A DNA stretch of 64,000 nucleotides from assembly GCA_023388255.1 (NCBI GenBank), contig JAEWGO010000007.1, positions 310,001 to 374,000 on the forward strand, in the 5' to 3' direction. Source of the stretch: Pseudomonadota bacterium. GTDB taxonomy: Bacteria > Pseudomonadota > Gammaproteobacteria > Xanthomonadales > Rhodanobacteraceae. The notes under the pieces are model-generated. The model was not told the DNA's origin and made no database searches. It was given only the letters and a program-made list of their open reading frames with translations. The position numbers and the translations under genes are program-made. Below are positions 8,846-16,918 of this stretch, piece by piece (within the stretch, counting starts at the first letter, position 1; every line of letters starts with the position of its first letter).

Positions 8846-9390
8846 CTAGGCAACCAGCACGCCGCGTTCCTCCGCCACGATCGCATGCGGCACGAAGCGC
8901 GCGGTGTCTTTCGTGATCAGCGAGTCGTCCTCGCGGATGCCGAGGCCGCAGGCGCGGTCGCCGACGACCCAGCTGCCGAGCAGGGCGCTGCGGCCATCGA
9001 AGCGGGCGAGCGGGTGGAACGCTTGGCGGATGCACGGGCCGCGGTAGGGGCCGTCCGATTGCACGCGCGAGCCGTCCGGCAGGCACATGTCGATGTTGGC
9101 GCCTTCGCGCGAATGCAGCGGCTTGGTGACCCAGCCGGCGGGCAGCTGGCCGTAGCCGTCGTCGAAGAATGCCGGCAGCAGGTTCGGGTGGCCTTCGTGC
9201 TTTTGCCACAGCATCGGCAGGATGCCCTTGTTGCTGAATCAGCAGCAGGCCGGAGTCGGGCAGGTAGCGACCGAAGTCGTCGCGGAACAGGTCCTCGAGC
9301 GGATAGAGTTTGAACAGGGTGCCGATCACGGCGTCGTCGAGGTCGGTGTAGCAGCCGTCCGTCCCATCGCCGTGGCCGAGATCCATGCTC
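8846..9390 (-). pseudogene. Decayed ygiC-like (glutathionylspermidine synthase family) copy
   Basis: Only the C-terminal third of the ATP-grasp gene present intact at 22369-23550 remains. The segment from about 9390 to 9238 translates as D-L-D-D-x-x-I-G-T-L-F-K-L-Y-P-L-E-D-L-F, then the frame shifts. Aligned to the intact copy, 23 bases are missing at about 9237/9238, which removes the E-P-P-W-K-A-L-L segment. The second frame (9214-8846) runs W-Q-K-H-E-G-H-P-N-L-L-P-A-F-F-D-D-G-Y-G to a TAG stop and stays close to the intact protein. The 5' two-thirds are absent. Confidence 0.88.
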
Positions 9391-9474
9391 GTCCTTACCA
9401 ACGCCTCGTGCAAGGGCATGTCTTCCGTCCGATATACATCGGCGCGCTAGCGCATTTGCGCAACGCATGCCCCA

Positions 9475-9498
9475 GTCGCGACCGCGTGCGGTCGCGAC
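9475..9498. repeat. Perfect 11-bp inverted repeat, GCGGTCGCG hairpin
   Basis: GTCGCGACCGC, two bases, then GCGGTCGCGAC. It lies 18 bases past the stop of the minus-strand gene at 9517 and could terminate it, although no T run follows. The same GCGGTCGC core forms a hairpin at 16546-16565. Confidence 0.6.
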
Positions 9499-9516
9499 CA
9501 GGAATGATGGCGAGGC

Positions 9517-10467
9517 TCACGGGTTTTTGGGGCAACTCAGCTCGGGTGGGAAGATGAAGCGCTCGACGCCCACGTCCAGCGTTGCTTCAAACGGGACGCT
9601 GGTCGGGCCGGATGCGAGGGTGGCTTGGATGTGCGCCCGGACCCGGCCGTCGCTCAGATCGCCGAACGTGATGCTGGCCGTGCCGAGGATGCCCTCGATG
9701 AAGCTTCCACTGGTCGTGCCGAGCACCGATATCTGGGCCAGGCCGCCGCTGCCCGTTGCTGCGTTCGTGACCAGATCCAGGCGCACGAAATCGAACTGAC
9801 CGTCCCTGAGTTCGTTCATCGCATTGACCAGCACTTGGCGGCTGCCGTCCGGCAGGTCCTGGTAAACCGCGAAATTGTGGCCGGGGCGATCGAGATCGAA
9901 CTCGCGGACCGTGCCGCTCATCGTCGTCGTCACCGTGCCATCGCCGAGGCCGAGCGTGTTCTCCGGCAGTTCGCCGACGTAGCGGATGGCGGCGAACGTG
10001 CCAAGTCCGTTGACGAATTGCTGGACGCCGGTCGAACTGGTCTGGCAGGCCTCGATCAGGACCAGGGCATTTTCGTCGGGAGCGAAAACGGCGAGGCCGC
10101 CGCGACGATCGTCGCCGCGAGGCACGCGCACGCTCACGCGTGTTGCGAGCGACGAGGCGTCCGACGTGAAGCGGAACGCTGCTCCGGCGAGCTCCATGTC
10201 GAAGGGGATCGGCGGCGGCTCGCTCAGGCGTTCGATGCCGAACAGCGAAGGTTGCGAAACGGTGCCGGGTGGCACCGACAACTGGGCGCCGCACAGGCGC
10301 ACGGTACCGCCTTCCGCACCGATGGTCGCCTGGACGGGGTCGCAGCCGTCGAAACCGTCGAACTGGATGATTTCGTCGCTTACGGCCCAGGCGGAAGCTG
10401 GAGCGCATGTCGCGCAGAGCATGGCGACGGTACGCCATGCGGCGACCTGCATCAGGGTGTTGTTCAT
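9517..10467 (-). CDS. Secreted ZU5-like protein with DGFDG motif after the signal peptide
   Basis: This is a 316-residue protein whose ATG (10467) follows a GAGG sequence. The frame extends upstream, but there it has no signal-peptide logic. Residues 1-29 look like a Sec signal peptide (cleavage near A-W-A-V-S). Directly after comes D-E-I-I-Q-F-D-G-F-D-G-C-D, a variant of the tail found at the C-terminus of other proteins here. Then comes I-G-A-E-G-G-T-V-R-L-C-G-A-Q-L-S-V-P-P-G-T-V, the pattern of a ZU5-type beta-sandwich. Four cysteines are visible in the mature part. Function is unknown. It is upstream of, and on the opposite strand from, the decayed ygiC copy's missing half. Confidence 0.65.
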   Translation of the reverse strand: MNNTLMQVAAWRTVAMLCATCAPASAWAVSDEIIQFDGFDGCDPVQATIGAEGGTVRLCGAQLSVPPGTVSQPSLFGIERLSEPPPIPFDMELAGAAFRFTSDASSLATRVSVRVPRGDDRRGGLAVFAPDENALVLIEACQTSSTGVQQFVNGLGTFAAIRYVGELPENTLGLGDGTVTTTMSGTVREFDLDRPGHNFAVYQDLPDGSRQVLVNAMNELRDGQFDFVRLDLVTNAATGSGGLAQISVLGTTSGSFIEGILGTASITFGDLSDGRVRAHIQATLASGPTSVPFEATLDVGVERFIFPPELSCPKNP

Positions 10468-10585
10468 GGAAACCTCGTGGCTTGGTAGTGCGCAAGCGTG
10501 GTGCCGGCGCGGACATGTCCGCACGGGCGTGGAGCGTCGATCGTGGCGGCGTGCACTTCGTGCGCACGCCGTCCGAAGCGAGCGA

Positions 10586-12685
10586 CTAGGGCGTCGCGGG
10601 AGTCGGCGGTATGTTGTCGACCATCACGCGCGGTGGGGTGAAGTTGCTCCCCTGCGTCGCGTGGCGGTGCAGGGATTCGAACGCGCCGTCAGTGGCCAGC
10701 ATGCGTTTGCCGGAACCTTCGTCGAAGCCGTCGGCGAAAATGCGATCGGCCGACTCGATCTGGCCGAACACATGCATGCCGGTGACATTGCCGAAGGCGA
10801 ATACGCGGCCGTCGCCGGTCGCGCGCAGGCGCCGCGGGACGAGCGAGGCAAGATCGGCCGCGCCGACCTGGACGGGCGAGGAAGGCGAGGTGATGTCGAA
10901 CGCCTTGAGGCCGTCGGCATCCGCGTACCAGGCGCGGTTGCCCTTGATCGCGACACGCGGTGTCGCCCACGCGGACGTGGCCGCATGCCCGCCGACGCGG
11001 GTGGGGCTGCCCGGGCGCGACAGGTCGAGCAACTGCAATCCGGTCGGACAGCCCACCGCGGCGAGCGTGCCCGCATCGTTCAGTTCGATGTCCTGGGCGG
11101 AATAGCCGCCGGCGTTCGCGCAGCCGTCGTTCCAGACGGTGACCTGCACCGGAGCGTCCGGATTGCTGACATCGAAGACATGCACGCCGGACAGCTCGTC
11201 GGCGGCGTACACGAAGGAGCCATGCACCTGCAGCCGGTTGATGCCCGGTACCGTGAGCGAGCCGCGCAGGGTCGGCTTCTCCGGCACCGACACGTCGACG
11301 ACTTGCAGGACGCCGCCTCCGGTCGTGGTGCCGAGGTAGACGTAGTTCCCGCGCGCCGCGACGCTCGACACCCCCGGAAACTCGAGGCGTCCGAGTTCGA
11401 ACGGACGAGCGAACGAGAGTTCGACGACGATCAAGCCATAGCCCCAGGCGGCGAGATAGGCGCGTTCGCCATCGACGGCGAACTGTTCGAAGTCGCGCTG
11501 GTTGAGCGCCTGCGGAAGGGATGCCTCGAAGCGGTCGAGCGGCGCGAGCGTCGCCTGGTCGGCCGTGCTGAGGCCGTAGTTCTCCTGCAGGATCAGCGCC
11601 TTGTTGTTCACCAGCGCGATGTCGCGCGGCACGATGCCGCCGGTCGGAGTCGCGACACTGGCTTCGATCGGGTCGATCGGCGTCTTTGCGACATCGAGGC
11701 GGATGAAGCGGTCGGTACTCGTCAGCACGAGCGCACCGCCGTCGAGCGGCGTGACCGAATCGGCTCCCAGTGTCGACACCGGCGAGTAGCCGATCGTCTC
11801 GGGTGCCATCGGGTTGCTGATGTCGTGAATCGCGATCTCGGCGAAACCGAGGCTGTAGGCGTAGTTGCCGGCGATGAAGCCATCGGTCGCCGGATCGGTG
11901 TCGATGCTGCCGAGCATTTGCGGGGCCGCCGGCTCGGAAATGTCGTACAGGTTGAACTTGAGGCCGAAAACCGCCGCATAGGGCGACTGGATGCGGCTGC
12001 GGAAGTGCTCGGGCTGGTTGCCGTTGCCGCAGTCGCTGGCAAGGAGGGCAGGTGCCGCGGGCGTCCTCAGGTCGATGATCGAACAGATGTGAAACGGGTC
12101 GGAGTTGATCGTGGTGCCGCTGACATACAGGTAGTCGCCGTCCACCTGACTGCGCGAATAGGGAATCGGCGTGCGCAGCAGGCGCTGGAAGGTCGGGTGC
12201 AGCGGATCCGGGCCGAGGTCGCCGTAGTAGATGCCGTTCTCGGCGTCGAACAGATAGAGGTATCCCTTCGCGGCGGCCAGGGTCCACAGATTCTTCATGC
12301 TCGGGGCGTAGTCCGAAAACTCGTTGACGAGCTCCGGACGGGCAGGATCGCGCAACGAGTAGACGGCCACGCCTCCGGTGTCATCGCCGGCCTGCCAGCT
12401 CGCATAGAGGTAGTCGCCCCAGCGGGTGAGTCCGCGGATCACGCCGCTGGCGGGGGTCAGTGCCGTGCTCGCGACCATGGCCGGAGCGGCTGGGTCGCTG
12501 TAGTCCCAGGTCGTGACGATGCGCCCGCTCGGGATGTGGACGAAGTTGCCCGCGATCACGGGGTCCTGCAGGGCGCCGCCGTGCACACCTGCCAGCGGAA
12601 GCTCGCCGGCGCCGGACGATGCCGCATGGCCCACGTCGGCGACGCCGAACAGGACGAGCAGCCATAGGGAAACAACCTTCTTCAT
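10586..12685 (-). CDS. Secreted LVIVD-repeat beta-propeller protein with internal DGFDE motif
   Basis: The start is ATG 12685, where M-K-K-V-V-S-L-W-L-L-V-L-F-G-V begins a clean signal peptide (about 20 residues). The longer open frame upstream lacks similarity. The 699-residue protein contains LVIVD-type repeats such as V-H-V-F-D-V-S-N-P-D-A-P-V, L-Q-L-L-D-L-S-R-P-G-S-P-T, L-K-A-F-D-I-T-S-P-S-S-P-V and I-A-I-H-D-I-S-N-P-M-A-P-E. This predicts a secreted or surface beta-propeller. D-R-I-F-A-D-G-F-D-E occurs about 44 residues before the end, followed by a low-complexity tail. Function is unknown. The downstream ZU5-like gene is on the same strand, 118 bases away. Confidence 0.75.
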   Translation of the reverse strand: MKKVVSLWLLVLFGVADVGHAASSGAGELPLAGVHGGALQDPVIAGNFVHIPSGRIVTTWDYSDPAAPAMVASTALTPASGVIRGLTRWGDYLYASWQAGDDTGGVAVYSLRDPARPELVNEFSDYAPSMKNLWTLAAAKGYLYLFDAENGIYYGDLGPDPLHPTFQRLLRTPIPYSRSQVDGDYLYVSGTTINSDPFHICSIIDLRTPAAPALLASDCGNGNQPEHFRSRIQSPYAAVFGLKFNLYDISEPAAPQMLGSIDTDPATDGFIAGNYAYSLGFAEIAIHDISNPMAPETIGYSPVSTLGADSVTPLDGGALVLTSTDRFIRLDVAKTPIDPIEASVATPTGGIVPRDIALVNNKALILQENYGLSTADQATLAPLDRFEASLPQALNQRDFEQFAVDGERAYLAAWGYGLIVVELSFARPFELGRLEFPGVSSVAARGNYVYLGTTTGGGVLQVVDVSVPEKPTLRGSLTVPGINRLQVHGSFVYAADELSGVHVFDVSNPDAPVQVTVWNDGCANAGGYSAQDIELNDAGTLAAVGCPTGLQLLDLSRPGSPTRVGGHAATSAWATPRVAIKGNRAWYADADGLKAFDITSPSSPVQVGAADLASLVPRRLRATGDGRVFAFGNVTGMHVFGQIESADRIFADGFDEGSGKRMLATDGAFESLHRHATQGSNFTPPRVMVDNIPPTPATP

Positions 12686-13558
12686 GGAGTCGGAGGCCTC
12701 GGGTTCGTGGATGGATGGGCAGGCGCGGAGCGGTGTCTGCCGGTTCCACGAATCTGGGCCAGAAGGCGCCAGGACGCATTCGTTGTCGGTTCGCGAACGA
12801 TTCGGCGGCGATTGTCGCGGCGCCCCGGCGATGCGCGGGACGGTCCAGCAGCGGACGAAGCGGGCCGACGCGGGGGCGTACGGGCTGTCTGGACACGGGC
12901 CGTCTGGATCGGGATCGAAGATCTTTGTTGAACCTTCGCGCTGCAGGTGCGGATCTGCGGCGTCTGCGCCATGCGCGGTCAGGCATCGGAAAGCTGCAAC
13001 TGTTCGAGATCGGCGAGCAGGCCGGGTCCGGTCGGCTGCCACCCTCGATTTTCGTTTGCGCGCCGGAGGCGGGCGTGTCGCGTATCAGGGACGATGGTTC
13101 TGGTCGACAGGTCCGGGTGCCGGCCGAGATACCCTCTTTCGCTTGAGCAGAGCGGGAGCTCGGAAAAGGTGATGGAGGAACCATCCGTTAGAATCAGTGC
13201 TCGGAATCATCGGTTCGCCGAGCACGCCGGCAATCTCGCGTGCTCGCCCACGCGGCCACACGGTGACTGGACGGCTGACAATGTGGCGTTACGGCGACAC
13301 CCGCTTGAGGTGGCGATCTCTCCTGAAAGTGTGGACTCTCCATCACCCATTCTTTCCAGTCATGCGGATGGATCACCGCAAGGGCGTCGGCCGCTGGATC
13401 GAAACTCGACCGTTCTTTGTTCTCCTTCGGCTCTTCATCTCTCCGCGCATCGACGCGGCGTTGTCATCGTCACCACGCGAACCGCTGGGCTAGTATCGAG
13501 CGGCGGCCCGTGCGGGTGCGCGAATCGGCATTGGCGCCGCCGCGAATCGACGAGACCC
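12686..13558. other. Long non-coding region with first copy of a ~130-bp repeat
   Basis: The 873 bases between the divergent LVIVD-protein and regulator genes hold no convincing gene. The region contains repeat copy A (13161-13288), a TTAGAAT box at 13188-13194 inside it, and TAGTAT at 13491-13496 about 60 bases before the regulator start, which may be a -10 element. Confidence 0.5.
13161..13288. repeat. Imperfect direct repeat, copy A
   Basis: This matches 16467-16603 with scattered substitutions and small indels. Shared blocks include CGGAAAAGG, GAATCAGTGCTCG, AATCATCGGTT, CGCCGGCAATCT and CACGGTGACTGGACGG. The two copies bracket the regulator and delta-60 protein genes. Confidence 0.85.
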
Positions 13559-14563
13559 ATGAAAGACGAATCCCCGCTGTCGGTGCTTGGCGTTTCCCTC
13601 GAGGAACAGCAGGCCTACGAGTTTCTTCTGGCCCATCCGGGCAGCACCGCGCCGGACGTGGCGCGAGAAGCGCGCTGGTCGGCGCGGCGCGCGGCGCACA
13701 TTCTGAAAGCCCTCGAAACCAAGGGCATGGCGAACTGCTTTCCCGAGCGAACGCCGCGATATCTTCCGACGCCGCCCGAGATGGCGCTGGATCTGCTCAC
13801 GACGAGAAAGCAGGAGGAACTGCAGCGCGCCCGCGTCATCGCCCAGCGTTGGCAATCCAAAGCGCGGCAGGCGCGGATCGATGAGCGACCCGTCGAGATC
13901 ATCACGGGGCGCGAAGCGATATCGCACATGTTCCAGCATATGCACCGCACGGCGCATCGCGAGATTCTTTGTCTGGAACGCGCGCCCTACGTGAACAGCC
14001 CCACGTTCGGCTATTCCAATGTCCAGCAGCAGGCAATGGGGCGGGGCGTGGTGCTTCGGAACATCATCGATCCCTCGATACTCGACGTGCCAGGCAAGGC
14101 CGAATCGTTGCGCCGGGAAGTGGAGGAGGGCGAGAACACCCGCGTCCTCGTGAACCTGCCGATGAAGATGGTGATCGCCGACCATCGAACGGCGCTGATT
14201 CCGCTGACCCTCGAACAAGTCAGCGACATCGCGCTTCTGTTACGGCCATCCCTGCTGCTCGATGCCCTTTGCGAGCTGTTCGAGATTCTGTGGGAGCGCG
14301 CGACGCCGTTCGGAACCGCTTCGGTGGCGGTGCAGATATCGGACAAGGTTCGCCGCTCGATCGACATGGATCGCTTGGTGTCGCTGCTTGCCGCGGGCAT
14401 GAACGACAAGTCGATTTCGCAGGAGCTCGACATTTCCGCACGAACGCTGGAGCGCAGGCTGCTCGAGCTGACCAGGCAGCTCGGGGCGCGGACGCGCTTC
14501 CAAGCCGGCTGGCAGGCGGCCCTGCGGACCGTATCTGCCGGCGCCTTGCACGAAAAACCTTGA
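13559..14563 (+). CDS. TrmB-like / LuxR-type two-HTH transcriptional regulator
   Basis: This is a 334-residue cytoplasmic regulator starting at ATG 13559. The N-terminus (about 1-80) resembles the TrmB/sugar-sensing winged helix, for example S-T-A-P-D-V-A-R-E-A-R-W-S-A-R-R-A-A-H-I-L-K-A-L-E-T-K-G-M. The middle looks like a phospholipase-D-like sensor region found in some TrmB proteins. The C-terminal 60 residues carry a LuxR-type HTH, L-L-A-A-G-M-N-D-K-S-I-S-Q-E-L-D-I-S-A-R-T-L-E-R-R. A terminator follows at 14647. Its position between two divergently arranged DGF-tail protein genes makes local regulation plausible but unproven. Confidence 0.75.
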   Translation: MKDESPLSVLGVSLEEQQAYEFLLAHPGSTAPDVAREARWSARRAAHILKALETKGMANCFPERTPRYLPTPPEMALDLLTTRKQEELQRARVIAQRWQSKARQARIDERPVEIITGREAISHMFQHMHRTAHREILCLERAPYVNSPTFGYSNVQQQAMGRGVVLRNIIDPSILDVPGKAESLRREVEEGENTRVLVNLPMKMVIADHRTALIPLTLEQVSDIALLLRPSLLLDALCELFEILWERATPFGTASVAVQISDKVRRSIDMDRLVSLLAAGMNDKSISQELDISARTLERRLLELTRQLGARTRFQAGWQAALRTVSAGALHEKP

Positions 14564-14646
14564 TGCTTGCGGAGCCGTTGCGTTGCCGGCGCTCAAGCGT
14601 CCAGATCACTGCGCACATCAACATGGCGACCGACCAGAACGCGAGT

Positions 14647-14683
14647 GGCCAAATCCCGCCACGGCGGAAATTGGCCGCTTTTT
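14647..14683 (+). terminator. Rho-independent terminator after the regulator gene
   Basis: GGCCAAAT-CCCGCC pairs with GGCGG-AAATTGGCC around a very short loop, followed by GCTTTTT. It lies 84 bases past the regulator stop codon. Confidence 0.7.
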
Positions 14684-14800
14684 CGCGTTGACGCTTTCTT
14701 TTCCCGGCACCTAGGATCGGTGGTTCTGGACAGCGCTTTGCACGATGCCGGACAACGGCCGTTCGAACGCTGCTGCCGCCACATCATCCCGAGGCCCGTC

Positions 14801-16258
14801 ATGCGTAGATTTCCAATAGCGATCGGCGTGATCGCCGCGCTCTTCGTCAATATCCCGGCATTTTCCGCCATTCCTTCCGCGCCGCATGACGCCGTTGGCA
14901 TCTCGATCGGCACCGATCTGACGCTCGATACCGGTTTCGGGGACGAAGCCGGCTACACGGTCGTCAACTACAACGACGACGGCGGCACCTGGGACGAGGC
15001 CGTGCGCGTGATTGCCGCCGCCGATGGCGGGTTCTGGCTGGCCGGTTTCCACCGCACCGACGCGGACGCCGACCGGTTCGCGATTTCCAAGCTCGATGCC
15101 AACGGCAAGCTCGACACCTCGTACGGCGCCGGCGGAAAACTGCTGGCACCGACCGGCGTCAGCTTGATCAATGACGTGATCCTCGCGGATGGCCGGTTCT
15201 ACCTCGCCGGCACCCATTACCTGGACACGCCGGGGCTGGGCATCGTCGGCGTCGCCTGTGTCGGGATCGACGGCACGCCGTGCGCCGGCTTCGGCGACAG
15301 CGGCACCGTGACGATCGCGTTGAACGCGCCGGGCTTCAACAGCAGCGCGGCACGTATCCTCCATCGCGACGGCAAGCTGTACATGATCGGCAACACCGAT
15401 CCCGGCGGGGTCAATGGCCACAGCAGCGCGATCGGAATCGCGAAGCTCGACGCCGCCACCGGCGCGCTCGACCCGACATTCGGCGACGGCAGCGGACCGT
15501 TGCCGGGCACCGAGGTGTTCAACCCGGACCACTATCCGGACGGCTACGACTTCGCCTATGCCGCCGCCTTCGCCGGCAATGGCGACATACTTGTCGGCGG
15601 CTCGGCGCAGAACAACAACAACCAGGGCAGCGACGGTTACTTGCTGGCGTTCGATCCGACTTCAGGCGCGCTCAACCCGGCATTCGGCAACAGCGGTTAC
15701 GCGTGGTTTTCGTTCGACACGGGTGTGCATTTCGACGGCGTTTCGGTGCGCGCGATCCACGTGCAGGATGACGGCAAGATCATCGCCGCGGGCGATGCGA
15801 ACCACGACGATGAATTCTTCAACACGCTCACCAACGTGCTGCTGGCGTCGTTGGAGCCGGACGGAACGCCGACGGCCGGCTTCGGCATCAACGGCGTCAA
15901 CAGCATCAACCTCGGCTTGAATACCGAAGTGCTGGACCTGGCCGTTCGGTCGAATGGCGACTTGGTTGTTTCGATGGCATCGAGCGGCATTCTTCCCAAC
16001 CCCTACAGTCCGGACATGCTGCAGTCGATCGCGCAGTTCGATGCAGCGGGCAATGGTCCGACCGCCACGGTGTCGATCGAATATCCCTCGCAAGTGTCGC
16101 CGGGAGGACGCCCGACCTCGATCCTCGCCGATGCGCAGGACCGCATCCTTGTTGCCGGATTCCGCCTGTGGGATTTCAACTTCCCGGTGCCGGACTCCGA
16201 CCATGTGATCACGCGTCTCGTGCGCGACAAGATTTTCGCGAGCGGCTTCGAACCCTGA
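14801..16258 (+). CDS. Secreted delta-60 repeat protein with IFASGFEP tail
   Basis: This is a 485-residue protein; a GAGG Shine-Dalgarno sequence lies six bases before ATG 14801. A signal peptide occupies about residues 1-22 (M-R-R-F-P-I-A-I-G-V-I-A-A-L-F). The body consists of delta-60 (beta-propeller-like) repeats, for example F-A-I-S-K-L-D-A-N-G-K-L-D-T-S-Y-G, L-D-P-T-F-G-D-G and G-D-I-L-V-G-G. The protein ends exactly with D-K-I-F-A-S-G-F-E-P. A terminator hairpin follows. A role at the cell surface or in the medium is inferred from the signal peptide; no enzymatic motif is seen. Confidence 0.8.
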   Translation: MRRFPIAIGVIAALFVNIPAFSAIPSAPHDAVGISIGTDLTLDTGFGDEAGYTVVNYNDDGGTWDEAVRVIAAADGGFWLAGFHRTDADADRFAISKLDANGKLDTSYGAGGKLLAPTGVSLINDVILADGRFYLAGTHYLDTPGLGIVGVACVGIDGTPCAGFGDSGTVTIALNAPGFNSSAARILHRDGKLYMIGNTDPGGVNGHSSAIGIAKLDAATGALDPTFGDGSGPLPGTEVFNPDHYPDGYDFAYAAAFAGNGDILVGGSAQNNNNQGSDGYLLAFDPTSGALNPAFGNSGYAWFSFDTGVHFDGVSVRAIHVQDDGKIIAAGDANHDDEFFNTLTNVLLASLEPDGTPTAGFGINGVNSINLGLNTEVLDLAVRSNGDLVVSMASSGILPNPYSPDMLQSIAQFDAAGNGPTATVSIEYPSQVSPGGRPTSILADAQDRILVAGFRLWDFNFPVPDSDHVITRLVRDKIFASGFEP

Positions 16259-16278
16259 TCCCGTTGCAATGAAGCAAT

Positions 16279-16311
16279 AGCGCCCGAACTGCATCGGCAT
16301 TCGGGCGCTTG
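16279..16311 (+). terminator. Terminator-like hairpin after the delta-60 protein
   Basis: AGCGCCCGAA and TTCGGGCGCT form a perfect 10-bp stem with an 11-base loop, 20 bases past the stop codon. Only two T residues follow, so efficiency is uncertain. Confidence 0.6.
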
Positions 16312-16339
16312 GCCATCCCTCAAGCCGCTGGGCGACCTG

Positions 16340-16465
16340 CATGCCGCGTTCCTCGGCCACGACCGCGGCATCAGCCGCGAATCGTCCTCGCTGATGCCGC
16401 GGTCGCAGGCGCGATGGCCGACGACCCGGCTGTCAAGCAGGGAGCTGCGGCCTTCCAGGCGGGGA
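16340..16465 (-). pseudogene. Second, heavily eroded remnant of a ygiC-like gene
   Basis: This short segment aligns to the 3' end of the decayed copy at 8846. Shared blocks include GCCGCGTTCCTC, CCACGA, TCGTCCTCGC, GATGCCG, GTCGCAGGCGCG and GCCGACGACCC. Internal deletions destroy the frame. It is nearer to the 8846 copy than to the intact gene at 22369, and repeat copy B follows immediately. Confidence 0.7.
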
Positions 16466-16466
16466 C

Positions 16467-16603
16467 CGGAAAAGGCGACGGAACAATTGTCCGTTTGAAT
16501 CAGTGCTCGAAATCATCGGTTCTCCGAGGCCGCCGGCAATCTTGCGCGGTCGCTCGTGCGACCGCACGGTGACTGGACGGTTGAGCGTCTCGTGACTATG
16601 GCG
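16467..16603. repeat. Imperfect direct repeat, copy B
   Basis: This is the partner of 13161-13288. It contains the hairpin GCGGTCGC-tcgt-GCGACCGC (16546-16565), absent in perfect form from copy A. It abuts the ygiC remnant. Confidence 0.85.
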
Positions 16604-16918
16604 TGGAAGCGCAGGCTGCCCAATGCTCGCTCCTGCCGAATGCGTGAGCGGGTCGCGGCGAGGTCTCCGCTCGCAAGGCGGCCATTCGTCATGGGCTTTC
16701 GCGCGCGCGACGTTGTCGGCGCCGGGCGCGAGGTTGAGGGGCCAAGTCGTCGCGACCGAGTGCAGGAAAGTGACGCGATTCAAACGAATAGTTCCCCCGT
16801 GCCCTTTCTGCATTTGCCTGACAGGTTGGAACATGTGCAGGCCGGACCCCGGTCCGGCCTGCCGCAACGGGTTCAGCACCACCGCGCGCGAGGGATGCTC
16901 CGACGCGGGTCCCGGGGG
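16604..16918. other. Spacer without a recognisable gene
   Basis: About 315 bases lie between repeat copy B and the end of the serine hydrolase gene. Open frames here are short and show no family signature. No terminator hairpin is evident for the hydrolase operon. Confidence 0.45.

Noticed and set aside
12947..13558. In-frame upstream extension of the TrmB/LuxR-like regulator
   Set aside because: About 200 extra codons have no similarity to the family and contain the repeat copy A. The domain starts right after ATG 13559.
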